Both the position numbers and the translations under genes were made by a program. A DNA stretch of 62,720 nucleotides from Paracidovorax cattleyae. Its GTDB lineage: Bacteria > Pseudomonadota > Gammaproteobacteria > Burkholderiales > Burkholderiaceae_C. Shown here piece after piece: positions 25,233-37,772 of the stretch (the stretch's first letter is position 1; every line of letters begins with the position of its first letter). Location of the stretch: NCBI RefSeq assembly GCF_900104515.1, contig NZ_FNJL01000034.1, forward strand, positions 1 to 62,720, in the 5' to 3' direction. Under the pieces are notes generated by a model, which had not been told where the DNA came from, ran no database searches, and saw only the letters and a program-made list of their open reading frames with translations.

Positions 25233-26233
25233 GCACGGGCCTCGGGGGAGCGCCGGGGATCGATCGCCAGGCAGGCGCCGTCCACCAGCAGGTTGAACAG
25301 CACGAACAGCAGGCCCATGCACAGTGCGGAACCCTGGATCATTGGTACGTCGCGCCCGAAGACGGCATGCACCAGCGCATGTCCGATGCCGGGCCAGGCG
25401 AAGAGCGTTTCCACGACCACCGCCCCCTCCACCAGGAAAACGCCCTGCACGCCCAGGTAGGCCACGACCGGCAGCGCGGCCTGTGGCAGCCCGTGGCGCC
25501 ACAGCGCCTGCCCGTCGGTGAGGCCCTTGGAGCGGGCGAATGCCAGCGATGGCGACGCCGCGGCCTGCCGCAGGGCGGCGCCGGCGACCCGCGCCAGCCC
25601 TGCCGCGAGCCCCAGGCCCAGCGTCAGCGCGGGCAGCAGCAGGCTGGACGCATGGTCGTCGCCCGCCACCGGAAGCATGCCCAGGTGCACGGCCATCGCC
25701 AGCATCAGCAGCACGGCGAGCAGGAACGGTGGCATGGCCCGCAGCAGCACCGCCATCGCGGCCACGGCGTGGTCGGTGCGGCCGCCCGGGTGCAGGCCCG
25801 ACCAGATGCCGGCCGGCAGCCCCAGTGCCATGCCGATGAGCAGGGCCGCGAGCGACAGCTCGACCGTGGCGGCCAGCGGGTGGGTGACCTCGCGCCACAC
25901 GGGGTCGCCGCTGACGTAGGACGTGCCCAGGTCCAGCCGGGCGATGTCGCCCCACCAGGCCAGCAGCGCCTGCCAGACCGGCCGGTCCAGGCCCAGTTCG
26001 CCGCGCACGGCCGCTGCCGCGGCGTTCGATACCAGGTCGTAGCCGTAGCGGCCTGCGGCGATGCGCGTGGCCATGTCGCCGGGCAGCGTGCGGGCCATCG
26101 CGAAGCACAGCGTGCCGACGATGAGCGCGAGCGCCACGGCCTGCAGTGCGCGGCGCAGCAGCATGCCGGCCCAGATGCGTTCGGCGGAAGGCGAGGTGGA
26201 AGAAGAGGTCACGGGAGACGGTCCGGTGGTCAT
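25229..26233 (-). CDS. ABC importer permease (DppB/NikB-like)
   Basis: The 334-residue product has the DppB layout. The first helix is RRALQAVALALIVGTLCFAM, followed by ARTLPGDMATRI. A periplasmic stretch has the motif ELGLDRPVWQALLAWWGDIA and then DLGTSYVSGDPVWREV, and the ABC-contact loop is ARSKGLTDGQALWRHGLPQA. VEGAVVVETLFAWPGIGHAL is a hallmark of this subfamily. It forms a heterodimer with the DppC-like partner. The start at 26233 overlaps the end of the solute-binding protein gene by 4 nt, and all four importer genes are coupled this way except for the gap before the binding protein. Confidence 0.88.
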   Translation of the reverse strand: MTTGPSPVTSSSTSPSAERIWAGMLLRRALQAVALALIVGTLCFAMARTLPGDMATRIAAGRYGYDLVSNAAAAAVRGELGLDRPVWQALLAWWGDIARLDLGTSYVSGDPVWREVTHPLAATVELSLAALLIGMALGLPAGIWSGLHPGGRTDHAVAAMAVLLRAMPPFLLAVLLMLAMAVHLGMLPVAGDDHASSLLLPALTLGLGLAAGLARVAGAALRQAAASPSLAFARSKGLTDGQALWRHGLPQAALPVVAYLGVQGVFLVEGAVVVETLFAWPGIGHALVHAVFGRDVPMIQGSALCMGLLFVLFNLLVDGACLAIDPRRSPEARA

Positions 26234-27822
26234 GCGCGCCACTCCATCGCGGTGAGCCGGTAGGAGCGCTCCAGTGGGTCCAGCCGCACGGGGCCGAGGC
26301 GGCGGCTGACGGCCACCGTCTGCCGGTACCACGCGACCGGGATCACGGGCAGCTCGGCCTGCAGCGTCCGCACCACCTGTCGGCGCAGCGCCGCGGCGCG
26401 GTCGTCCGGGATGCCGCCGGCCTGCAGCGCGGCCAGGGCACCGGCGACGCGCGCGTCGGACCATCCCATGGCACCCCAGTCCCCGCCGCGAGGGCCGAAA
26501 TCCTGCGCCAGCGTGCTGGTGGGATCGGGCGTGGTGGCGTAGTTGCGGGCGATCAGCGCGAGCTGCAGGCTGCCGTCGCGGTGGCCGAGCGGGATGTCGC
26601 CCGAGTTGCCCACGTCCACCCGCACGGCGATGCCGGCTTCGCGCCACTGGGCCTGCAATGCCGTGGCGATGAGCGGCAGCTCGGGCCGGTCGGGGAAGGT
26701 GCGCAGCGCGAGCCGCAGCGGCTGCCCCTGCGCGTCCCGCAGGCCGTCCGCACCGCGCCGCCAGCCCGCTTCGGCCAGCAGCCGCGCCGCGGCCTGGGGA
26801 TCGCAGGCGAGCGGCTCCAGCCCCTGCGCGTGCCAGGCCCGCAGCGTGGGCGGAAAGAGCTGCGTGGCCGCGAGGCCGGGGTCGCGCAGCAGCGCGCGGG
26901 CGATGCCGGCGCGGTCGATGCACAGGCTCAGTGCCCGGCGCACGCGCGCATCGCGCAGGGCCGGCAGCCCGGCGTTGACCTTGATCGACACCGAGCGCGG
27001 GAGCGTCACCGATTCCACCCGGACCTCGCCGCCTGCTCCGGCGCGGCGGCGCAGTCGCACGGTGCTGGCCGGATCGAGCCCGTAGGCCAGGTCGGTCTGC
27101 CCGGCCTCGGCCATGAGGGCCCGTGTCTCGGCGCGCCCGGCGGAGAGGTAGGCCACGCGGTCGATGGCGGGGCGCGGGCCGCCGTGGCCGTCGAACGCTT
27201 CGGCCTCCACGCGCTGGGGCGCAGCGAGCGCGGTGATGCGGTAGGGCCCGCTGCCGACGATGGACCGCACCGCGCCGTCCGGGCCGTAGCTGGCGGGCGC
27301 GAGCACCAGCGTGCTGCTGTGCGCCAGCAGCGCGGGCAGGGCGGCATGTGGTGTGGACAGGCGCACGCGCACGGTGGACTCGCCCTCGGCCTCGACGGCC
27401 TGGATCGGGGCGCCGCTCAGCAGGGACGGCGGCCTGCGCGCGGCCTCCAGGCAGCGGACCACGGCCTCGGCGCGCACCGGCGTGCCGTCGTGGAAGCGCG
27501 CGCCCTGGCGCAGAACGAAGCGCCAGGCGAGGCCGTCGGCCGATGCGCCGAACCGTTCGGCCAGGCCGGGCAGCAGGGTTCCGTCGTCGTCGGCGTCCAC
27601 CAGCGTCTCGGCGATCTGCAGGCGCGTGAACACATAGCCGCTGACCGCAGGGGCCAGCCCGGCGATCTCCCAGGGCCCGACGATCTGCAGGCGCGGGGGC
27701 TCGCCGGCGGCCCGGGCGCGCAGGGCCGGCGCCATGGCGCCCGCGGCGCCGGCCGCCAGCGCCCGCAGGGCGCCGCGGCGCGTGGCGCAGGATGGCGGAG
27801 GATGTTCCAGGGAAGGGTGCAT
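26230..27822 (-). CDS. ABC importer substrate-binding protein (SBP family 5, probable Tat export)
   Basis: The 530-residue protein has the family 5 pattern: LVDADDDGTLLPGLAERFGA, then WRFVLRQGARFHDGTPVRAE (the conserved 'F-H-D-G-T-P' block). Later it has SIKVNAGLPALRDARVRRAL and LFPPTLRAWHAQGLEPL. The N-terminus CATRRGALRALAAGAAGAMA contains a twin-arginine-like motif before a weakly hydrophobic stretch ending at ARA-A, so folded export through Tat is likely. Such proteins bind peptides, nickel chelates or opine-type metallophores. The adjacent TonB receptor suggests a metallophore. It ends 4 nt into the first permease gene. Confidence 0.86.
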   Translation of the reverse strand: MHPSLEHPPPSCATRRGALRALAAGAAGAMAPALRARAAGEPPRLQIVGPWEIAGLAPAVSGYVFTRLQIAETLVDADDDGTLLPGLAERFGASADGLAWRFVLRQGARFHDGTPVRAEAVVRCLEAARRPPSLLSGAPIQAVEAEGESTVRVRLSTPHAALPALLAHSSTLVLAPASYGPDGAVRSIVGSGPYRITALAAPQRVEAEAFDGHGGPRPAIDRVAYLSAGRAETRALMAEAGQTDLAYGLDPASTVRLRRRAGAGGEVRVESVTLPRSVSIKVNAGLPALRDARVRRALSLCIDRAGIARALLRDPGLAATQLFPPTLRAWHAQGLEPLACDPQAAARLLAEAGWRRGADGLRDAQGQPLRLALRTFPDRPELPLIATALQAQWREAGIAVRVDVGNSGDIPLGHRDGSLQLALIARNYATTPDPTSTLAQDFGPRGGDWGAMGWSDARVAGALAALQAGGIPDDRAAALRRQVVRTLQAELPVIPVAWYRQTVAVSRRLGPVRLDPLERSYRLTAMEWRA

Positions 27823-27836
27823 GGGGTATGTCGGCC

Positions 27837-30005
27837 TCAGAACCGGGCCTGCAGGCCCACCGCCACGGTGCGGCCGCTGCCGGGTGTCACCCAGAGCCTG
27901 CTCACCGACGTGGCGTAGTAGGTCTTGTCGAACACGTTGTCCACGTCCAGCGTGAGCCGCACGGTGGGTGTGAGGCGCCAGTACGCGACGATTTTCGCCG
28001 TGGTGTAGGCGGGCAGCTCGAACGCGGGCGTACCGGCCTGGGCCTCGGACTGCGTGCGGGCTGCGCCCAGCCGCTTGCCCACGTGCGTGACGCCGCCGCC
28101 CACGCCGTAGCGCTGGCCGCTGGCGAGCGCATCCTCGTACACCGCCAGCAGGCTGCCGTTCACGCGCGGCACGTTGATGAGGCGGCCGCCGACCTCGAGC
28201 AGGTTGTCGCGCACCACGTCCACGTCGTTCAGCACCAGGCTCGCGTTCAGGCGCCAGTGCGTATCGAGCTGCCCGGCCAGGTCGAACTCCAGGCCGCGGC
28301 TGCGCACCTTGCCCGCCGTCACCTGGAAGCTGCTGTCCACCGGATCGGTGGTGAGCATGTTGCGCTTCGTGATGTCGAAGAATGCGGCCGTGGCGCCCAG
28401 GCGCTGGTCCGCGCTCTCCCATTTCACGCCGACTTCCAGCGCCCGGCCCTTCTCCGGCTCCAGCGCCAGGCCGCCCCGGCCCACGGCGGACGTGAAGCCG
28501 CTGTTCGGGCGGAAGGAGGTGCCTGCGTTGGCATACACCGTCCACTGCGCATCCGGCAGCCAGCTCACGCCCACGCGCGGGGAGACGGCCGTCGGGTCCT
28601 GCCCGTCGGCAGTGCCGGTGCGGTGGTTGTCGTAGGTCTGCCGGTAGCGGTCGAAGCGCGCGCCGGCCAGCACGCGCCACTGCGGCGCCAGCTGGATCGC
28701 GTCCTGCACGTAGAGCGCCGTGTTGCGCTGGCGTTCGGTGAAATCGGTGTTCGGGCCGGGCGTGGGCCGGGGCTGGCCGTACACCGGGCGGAAGATGTCG
28801 ATCGCGTAGGGCGCAGCAGCCGTGGGGTTGATGCGCAGCATGCGCGCGTCCAGCGTGTAGCGGTAGGTCTCCACGCCCAGCAGCAGTTCGTGGGGCGTGC
28901 CGCCCCACTGCAGGTTGCCGATCAGCTCGCCCTGCAGGGACGTGTCGTCGGAAGAGAAATCGCGGTATCGGCGCTGGCGCCGCAGCGTGCCGTCGGCCAG
29001 CAGCGCCGAGGCCTCGGTGGAGAACCCGTCCAGCCCCGTGGTGCGGTAGGAGAGCGCGAAGCGGCTGCGCCACTGCGCGTTCCATTCGTGCAGCAGCGAC
29101 AGCTGGTGGGTGGTGTTCTGCACCGTCACGTCGCCGTCGCCCGGCTCGCCCAGGAAGCGGCTGCGCGGCACGTCGCCGAGCCGGTTGCCGACGGCCACCA
29201 CGCCCCGGTCCAGCGGTGCGCGGTGCCGCAGGTATTCGCCGCTGTAGTCCAGTACCGTGCCGCCGCCGAGCTTCCAGGTGAAGGCCGGGGCCACCACCTG
29301 GCGCTGCGCGCTGACGAAGTCGCGGAAGCTGTCCCGGTCTTCCACCGCCACGTTGAGCCGGTAGGCCAGGTTCTCGCCCAGCGGGCCGGTGCTGTCGAGC
29401 GCCGCGCGGCGGTAGGCGTGGCTGCCCGCATAGGCTTCCACCGCGTTGGCGGGCTTCCATTGCGGCCGCTTGGTAACGATGTTGAGGGTGCCGCCGGGCT
29501 CGCTGCTGCCGTAGAGCGCGGCGGCGGGGCCCTTCAGGAATTCGATGCGCTCCACGCCCGCCATGTCGCGCGGCGCATTGAAGCCCCGGTTGCCGGAAAA
29601 GCCGTTGAGCAGGGTGGCCGAGCCGGTGTTCTCGTTGCCAGGCAGGCCTCGGATGGCGACGTTGTCCCAGAGGCCGCCGAAATTGTTCTGGCGCGAGACA
29701 CCGCCCACGTAGTCGAGCACGTCGTCCAGGCGCGTGGCCCCCAGATCGTCGATGGCCTGCCGGGTGATGACGCGCACCGACTGGGGCAGCTCGCGCAGCG
29801 GCAGGTCGGTCTTGGCGCCCGCGGCCTCCTGGGCCTGGTAGGTGCCGGAGTCGGTGCGGCCGACGACATCGACGGTGGAGAGCTGGGCATCGCCGGAAGG
29901 GGCCGGGGCGGGGCCGGATTGCGCGCGCGCGCCTCCGCCCAGGAGGGCCGCGGCCGCCACTGCGAGGGGCAGGGCATTGAAAGAGGGATGACGGAAAAGG
30001 GTCAT
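27837..30005 (-). CDS. TonB-dependent siderophore/metallophore receptor
   Basis: The 722-residue outer membrane receptor has a signal peptide (LPLAVAAAALLGGGARAQ), a TonB-box-like LSTVDVVGR and a plug domain. The plug includes LRELPQSVRVITRQAIDDLG, the WDNVAIRGLPGNENTGSATL loop and GVERIEFLKGPAAALYGSSE followed by PGGTLNIVTKRP, which defines the siderophore-receptor branch. The beta barrel ends in the C-terminal Phe (VAVGLQARF). It lies 14 bases upstream of the binding-protein gene, so uptake through the outer membrane and the ABC importer are encoded together. No Fur box was seen upstream. Confidence 0.9.
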   Translation of the reverse strand: MTLFRHPSFNALPLAVAAAALLGGGARAQSGPAPAPSGDAQLSTVDVVGRTDSGTYQAQEAAGAKTDLPLRELPQSVRVITRQAIDDLGATRLDDVLDYVGGVSRQNNFGGLWDNVAIRGLPGNENTGSATLLNGFSGNRGFNAPRDMAGVERIEFLKGPAAALYGSSEPGGTLNIVTKRPQWKPANAVEAYAGSHAYRRAALDSTGPLGENLAYRLNVAVEDRDSFRDFVSAQRQVVAPAFTWKLGGGTVLDYSGEYLRHRAPLDRGVVAVGNRLGDVPRSRFLGEPGDGDVTVQNTTHQLSLLHEWNAQWRSRFALSYRTTGLDGFSTEASALLADGTLRRQRRYRDFSSDDTSLQGELIGNLQWGGTPHELLLGVETYRYTLDARMLRINPTAAAPYAIDIFRPVYGQPRPTPGPNTDFTERQRNTALYVQDAIQLAPQWRVLAGARFDRYRQTYDNHRTGTADGQDPTAVSPRVGVSWLPDAQWTVYANAGTSFRPNSGFTSAVGRGGLALEPEKGRALEVGVKWESADQRLGATAAFFDITKRNMLTTDPVDSSFQVTAGKVRSRGLEFDLAGQLDTHWRLNASLVLNDVDVVRDNLLEVGGRLINVPRVNGSLLAVYEDALASGQRYGVGGGVTHVGKRLGAARTQSEAQAGTPAFELPAYTTAKIVAYWRLTPTVRLTLDVDNVFDKTYYATSVSRLWVTPGSGRTVAVGLQARF

Positions 30006-30150
30006 GGAATCGATGGTGCAAAAAGTGGACCGCAGCCCATGCTGGCGCGCCGGGGCGCCGCGCGGCATCGGGCATCCGCGTGGGCGTGGAACCGCGGTCC
30101 TGGGGCAGTAAGCAGAAAGAAGAAGCCGGCGGGACAATGCCGCCCCGCAC

Positions 30151-30552
30151 TCAGGCTGCTTCTGCGGCAGGCGCGGCCGCGATGGCCGTGCCTGCGGGGG
30201 GGCCGCGCGCCAGGAAGGGCTGCACGGTGCGGCGGCGTCCACGCGCTGCCTCGGTGGCGGTGGCGCCTGGTCCTTCAGGCCAGGGCTGCTGCGCCGGCTG
30301 CGGTGCGGTGGCCTGCAGGTGGGCGAAGGCCAGGCAGGCGGTGCATGCCCCGTGGGGCTGCGCCGTGCCTTCTTCGGACGGCGCTTCCGATTGGATGGAG
30401 GCGGATGGGCCGTCTTTCGCCGCTGCCACCGCGGCAGGCGCGGCGGCCTGCAGGGCCTGCCGCAGGTGTGCCGCCTCATGCCAGGACCAGCCCAGGCAGG
30501 CATTCAGCCACAGAGCCAGCAGCAGGAAGGGTGTGAAGCGGTGCGGTCGCAT
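30151..30552 (-). CDS. DUF2946-like small secreted protein
   Basis: The 133-residue product has an N-terminal hydrophobic signal (FTPFLLLALWLNACLGWSWH), then HEAAHLRQ. A spacer leads to HGACTACLAFAHLQA, whose C-x-x-C-L-x-x-x-H pattern recalls DUF2946 proteins found next to TonB receptors and copper genes. The histidine and cysteine residues could bind a metal in the periplasm. The C-terminal 40 residues are low-complexity. It is the first gene on the minus strand before the TonB receptor, with a 145-base gap that shows no gene and no terminator, so it probably leads the operon. The family match is moderate. Confidence 0.6.
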   Translation of the reverse strand: MRPHRFTPFLLLALWLNACLGWSWHEAAHLRQALQAAAPAAVAAAKDGPSASIQSEAPSEEGTAQPHGACTACLAFAHLQATAPQPAQQPWPEGPGATATEAARGRRRTVQPFLARGPPAGTAIAAAPAAEAA

Positions 30553-30643
30553 GGGGGGTTCCGGAGCGCGGAATGATAGCCGCGAGCCGGACTGTATGGC
30601 ATGGCTCGGCCGCCGGGCCGGTGCCCGTTCGGACCCGGCCGTG

Positions 30644-32338
30644 TCAGGCGGGGGCCGCGACGCAGACCCGGTCGCGGCCGTCCTGCTTGGCTTGGTAGAG
30701 GGCCTTGTCGGCCCGCTCCAGAATCGATGCCAGCGGCTCGCCGCCGCCGTGGCAGAAAGCCAGGCCGATGCTCACCGTGATGTGGCCCACGCCGGGGAAG
30801 GGCGCATGGCCCACGGCGAGACGGATCTTCTCCGCCACGAGCCGGCCTTCCTCGCGGTCTCGGGGCTCGGGCATCAGCACGACGAATTCCTCGCCCCCGA
30901 ACCGGGCGACGAAGTCCGTGGAGCGCATGCAGCCGGTGATGATGCCCGCCAGTTGCCGCAGCACGGAGTCGCCCGTCTGGTGGCCGTGCGTGTCGTTGAC
31001 GCGCTTGAAGTGGTCCGCATCCACGATCATCAGCGCGAACCGCTGGCCGAGCTCGCGGCACCGCGCCACATGCGCCTGCAGCGCCTCGTCGAATCGGCGG
31101 CGGTTGTAGAGCCCGGTGAGCGGATCGCGCACCGCCAGGTTCTCGAGCTCCTGGTTGGCCTGGTGCAGGGCGAGCGTGCGTTCGCGGACCTGGTTCTCCA
31201 GCGAGGTGTTGAGGCGCGACAGCTCCTGCTCCCGCTCCAGCAGCGAGGCCGTCATGGACTGGAAGGAACGGTTGAGCTGCGCGACCTCGCGGGTGTCCGC
31301 GCCATCGGGATAGCGGGGCTCCCCTTCCCGGCGCTCGATGGCGCGCGCCGCGCGCGCCAGCAGTTCCAGCGGACGGCTGAACCGGGTCGCGAGCCGGTAG
31401 GCCACCAGACCGCACAGCAGGGCGGCGCCCAGCCCCAGCAGCGCGAGCTGCCGGCGCAGGGCGCGGGCCGGCGCCAGAGCCTCGTCCGCGGGCTGGCGCA
31501 CGACGATGCGCCAGCCGAGGTCCGCGCCCGCCACGGGCGGCAGAGCCACCGTGCTGCTCAGGTATTCCGTGCCGTCGGCCCATTGCAGGCGCTCGTAGCG
31601 CGCGGACGGGACGGCCTGGTCCGGCAGCCGGGTCTGTCCTGCGAGCCGGAAGGGGTAGAGCACGTTGCCCGACCGGTCGGCGATGAGGACTTCGATACCG
31701 CGCCCCGCCGCGCGGTCCACGGCCACCGCTTCCACCGTCTCGGTCACCCAGTACCAATGCGCGTGCGCGCCGATCACGCCGCGCAGCGTGCCGTCGGCAT
31801 CGACGATGGGCGCGGCGAAGTCGATGAAGCGCAGCGGCTGGTCCAGGCGCCGTTCCGGCAGGCGCTTGGCCAGCAGCACGGCGTCGTGCACGTCGCCCAC
31901 GAAGACATGGGTGCGGGCCTCGCGGAACCAGGGGCGCTGGTCCACCTTCTCTCCGACGAGGATGCCGCCCGTGGCCTGGAGCACCTGGCCTTCAGGGGAA
32001 GTGACGCCGATCCAGGCGTATTCGCTGTGCGCGTCCTTGCGCTGGTCGAGCGCGCGGCGCATGGCGTCGCCGCCCAGGTCACCCTGGGTGAACAGCGGCA
32101 GCTTGCGCAGCAGGTCGATCTCGAGCGCGCGCTCGCGCAGGTTGGTGGCGAGCAGGTCGGTGGCGGAGCGGGCCGTGGTGTGCAGCAGGTCCCCCGCGAA
32201 GCGCACGAGATCCTTCATGGCGATGCTGCCCAGGTAGAGGCCCACGCTCAGCACGCTCGCGAGCGTCAGCGCCCCGAACCAGAGGGTGAGTTGTCCCCGC
32301 AGGCTGGGGGGGCGGATGGGCAGGGCGATCGGAAGCAT
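30644..32338 (-). CDS. Membrane diguanylate cyclase with periplasmic Cache-type sensor
   Basis: The 564-residue protein has membrane segments near 15-38 and 298-320. A dCache-like periplasmic domain lies between them (YAWIGVTSPEGQVLQATGGI, DQRPWFREARTHVFVGDVHD). An HAMP-type segment and coiled linker follow, then a GGDEF domain. The active site reads GGEEF at 481-485, and RSTD at 472-475 is an intact inhibitory I-site, so it should make cyclic di-GMP with feedback control. The ligand of the sensor is unknown. The start at 32338 leaves a short cytoplasmic N-terminus; a longer frame to 32407 would overlap the upstream intergenic region. Confidence 0.88.
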   Translation of the reverse strand: MLPIALPIRPPSLRGQLTLWFGALTLASVLSVGLYLGSIAMKDLVRFAGDLLHTTARSATDLLATNLRERALEIDLLRKLPLFTQGDLGGDAMRRALDQRKDAHSEYAWIGVTSPEGQVLQATGGILVGEKVDQRPWFREARTHVFVGDVHDAVLLAKRLPERRLDQPLRFIDFAAPIVDADGTLRGVIGAHAHWYWVTETVEAVAVDRAAGRGIEVLIADRSGNVLYPFRLAGQTRLPDQAVPSARYERLQWADGTEYLSSTVALPPVAGADLGWRIVVRQPADEALAPARALRRQLALLGLGAALLCGLVAYRLATRFSRPLELLARAARAIERREGEPRYPDGADTREVAQLNRSFQSMTASLLEREQELSRLNTSLENQVRERTLALHQANQELENLAVRDPLTGLYNRRRFDEALQAHVARCRELGQRFALMIVDADHFKRVNDTHGHQTGDSVLRQLAGIITGCMRSTDFVARFGGEEFVVLMPEPRDREEGRLVAEKIRLAVGHAPFPGVGHITVSIGLAFCHGGGEPLASILERADKALYQAKQDGRDRVCVAAPA

Positions 32339-32450
32339 GGCGCATTGTCGGTCCGCCCGGCAGGGGGGGCCGGCGGCGGCCGTGCGGAATTTCCGGAAGA
32401 CGCGCATTCACTACAATGCCGCCCCTTTTCGGCCCGCGCGAACCCACCCC

Positions 32451-33326
32451 ATGCCCATCATCGTCAACGAAGAACTCAAGGCCTACATCGACCCGCTCAC
32501 CCCCGAGGAGCATGCCGCCCTGGAGCGCAGCCTGCTCGCCGAAGGCTGCCGCGATGCGCTCGTGCTCTGGGGCGACGTGCTCGTGGATGGCCACAACCGC
32601 TATGGCATCTGCCAGAAGCACGGTCTGCCGTTCAACACCGTCCAGCATCCGCACTTCCGCTCCATGGAGGACGTGCATCTCTGGATGATCGACCAGCACC
32701 TGGGCCGGCGCAGCGTCTCGGACTTTCAGCGCGGCGTGCTGGCGCTGCGCAAGCGGGAGATCCTGGCGCAGCGCGTGGCGGCCACCGCCCCCCAGGCCTC
32801 CGAGGCCGCAGGGCCCGCGGACGGCTCCGCGCCGTGGGACGGGCCGGCCGATGCCGCGGTCGCGGCGCCGCAGGACACCGTTGCGGCCGTGCCGCTGAAG
32901 AGCCGCGAGGCCATCGCCCGCGCGGCACGGCTGAGCAGCAGCCAGGTCGTGATGATCGAAAAGATCCAGAAGCAGGCGGCGCCCGAACTGGTGGCCGCCG
33001 TGCGCTCGGGCGCCATCTCCATCAACACCGCGGCGGCCGTGGCCACCCTGCCGGAAGAAGAGCAGCGCGCCGCGGCGGTGGCCGGCAAGGATGAGCTGCG
33101 CCATGCCGCGAAGCGCGCGCGCGACGCACGCCGCAAGCCCCGTGCGCACATTCCGCAGGATGGATCGGCACCCGGGGCGGATGCCGGTGAGGGCGAGGCT
33201 GCCCAGGCCTCGTCCCCGGCGCACGACGACATCGAGGCACTGCGCCGCCGCGTGGCCGGGCTGGAAGCCGAGAACGAGGCCCTGCGCCAGGAGGTGGCCC
33301 GGCTGCGGGCCAGGGCAGGAACGTAA
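32451..33326 (+). CDS. ParB-like N-terminal domain protein
   Basis: The 291-residue protein opens MPIIVNEELKAYIDPLTPEE and contains VLWGDVLVDGHNRYGICQKH near residues 38-57, the ParB/Srx-type nucleotide-binding motif (L-V-D-G-H-N-R). VSDFQRGVLALRKREILA follows, then an HTH-like region (SREAIARAARLSSSQVVMIE) and a terminal coiled coil (ALRRRVAGLEAENEALRQEV). There is no partner ParA here. The layout suggests a DNA-binding regulator or relic of plasmid or phage partition rather than a chromosome segregation ParB. The start ATG at 32451 is supported by the conserved opening. It diverges from the diguanylate cyclase gene. Confidence 0.75.
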   Translation: MPIIVNEELKAYIDPLTPEEHAALERSLLAEGCRDALVLWGDVLVDGHNRYGICQKHGLPFNTVQHPHFRSMEDVHLWMIDQHLGRRSVSDFQRGVLALRKREILAQRVAATAPQASEAAGPADGSAPWDGPADAAVAAPQDTVAAVPLKSREAIARAARLSSSQVVMIEKIQKQAAPELVAAVRSGAISINTAAAVATLPEEEQRAAAVAGKDELRHAAKRARDARRKPRAHIPQDGSAPGADAGEGEAAQASSPAHDDIEALRRRVAGLEAENEALRQEVARLRARAGT

Positions 33327-33426
33327 GGCGCCACGCGGGACGGCTGCTCCTTCTTTTGCAGGATATGGCCTACGTGCGCTACGGTGCCCTCGCCCTATGA
33401 TCCAGGGCTTCCCGTCCTGCACCGCC

Positions 33427-36914
<3,488 letters not shown>

Positions 36915-36918
<4 letters not shown>

Positions 36919-37772
36919 ACCCCGAAGACGAAGCCCGGGCGGCGCTGCGGCGCAAGACCTTCGATATCGAGCAGCACCTGCTCGTGGAGGCCATCTACCG
37001 CCGCTACCACTACGACTTCCGCGGCTACGCGCAGGCATCGCTCAAGCGCCGCCTGCAGTCGGCGCTCACGCGTTTTTCCTGCCGCACGCTCTCGCAGCTG
37101 CAGGACCTGGTGCTGCACGACCCGGAAGTGTTCCCGGCCATGCTCGAATACCTCACCGTCCAGGTGAGCGAGATGTTCCGCGATCCCACCTATTTCCGTG
37201 CGCTGCGCGAGACGGTGGTGCCGGTGCTGCGCACCTACCCCTCGCTCAAGATCTGGGTGGCCGGCTGCAGCACGGGGGAAGAGGTGTACTCGCTCGCCAT
37301 CCTGCTGCGCGAGGAGGGGCTGCTGGAGCGCACGCTGATCTACGCCACCGACATCAACGCCAATGCCCTGCAGAAGGCCGAGGCCGGCGTGTACGCGATC
37401 GACCGCGTGCCCTCGTTCACCGAAAACCATGCCCGGTCCGGCGGCAAGGGATCGCTGTCGGAGCACTACACGGCCGCCTACGGCCGCGTGGTGTTCGACA
37501 AGAGCCTGCGCCGGCACATCGTGTTCTCCGACCACAGCCTGGCGACCGACAGCGTGTTCGCCGAGGTGCAGCTGGTCTCCTGCCGCAACGTGCTCATCTA
37601 CTTCGACCGCGAACTGCAGGACCGGGCACTGGGCCTCTTCAGCGAAGCGCTCTGCCGCAAGGGCTTCCTGGGCCTGGGTTCCAAGGAGTCGCTGCGCTTT
37701 TCGTCGCACGCGCAGTCCTTCGACGAGCTGGTCGCTCCCGAGCGCATCTACCAGAAGCGGGGGGGCGCATGA
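36915..37772 (+). CDS. CheR-type SAM-dependent protein methyltransferase
   Basis: The 285-residue product has the CheR layout. An N-terminal helical domain (YHYDFRGYAQASLKRRLQSA) is followed by VQVSEMFRDPTYFRALRETV. The SAM-binding motif is IWVAGCSTGEEVYSLAILL, then TDINANALQKAEAGVY and SCRNVLIYFDRELQDR. It would methylate glutamates on a receptor-like coiled coil. No chemoreceptor gene is present, so the neighbouring hybrid kinase or CheB may be its partner. The start is a GTG at 36915 overlapping the kinase stop by 4 nt; its own stop overlaps cheB by 4 nt. Confidence 0.88.

Noticed and set aside
30553-30600. Possible Fur or Zur box (GCGG-AATGATAG-CCGC) upstream of the DUF2946-like gene
   Set aside because: It shares only a short TGATA stretch with metal-regulator sites and is not a convincing match.
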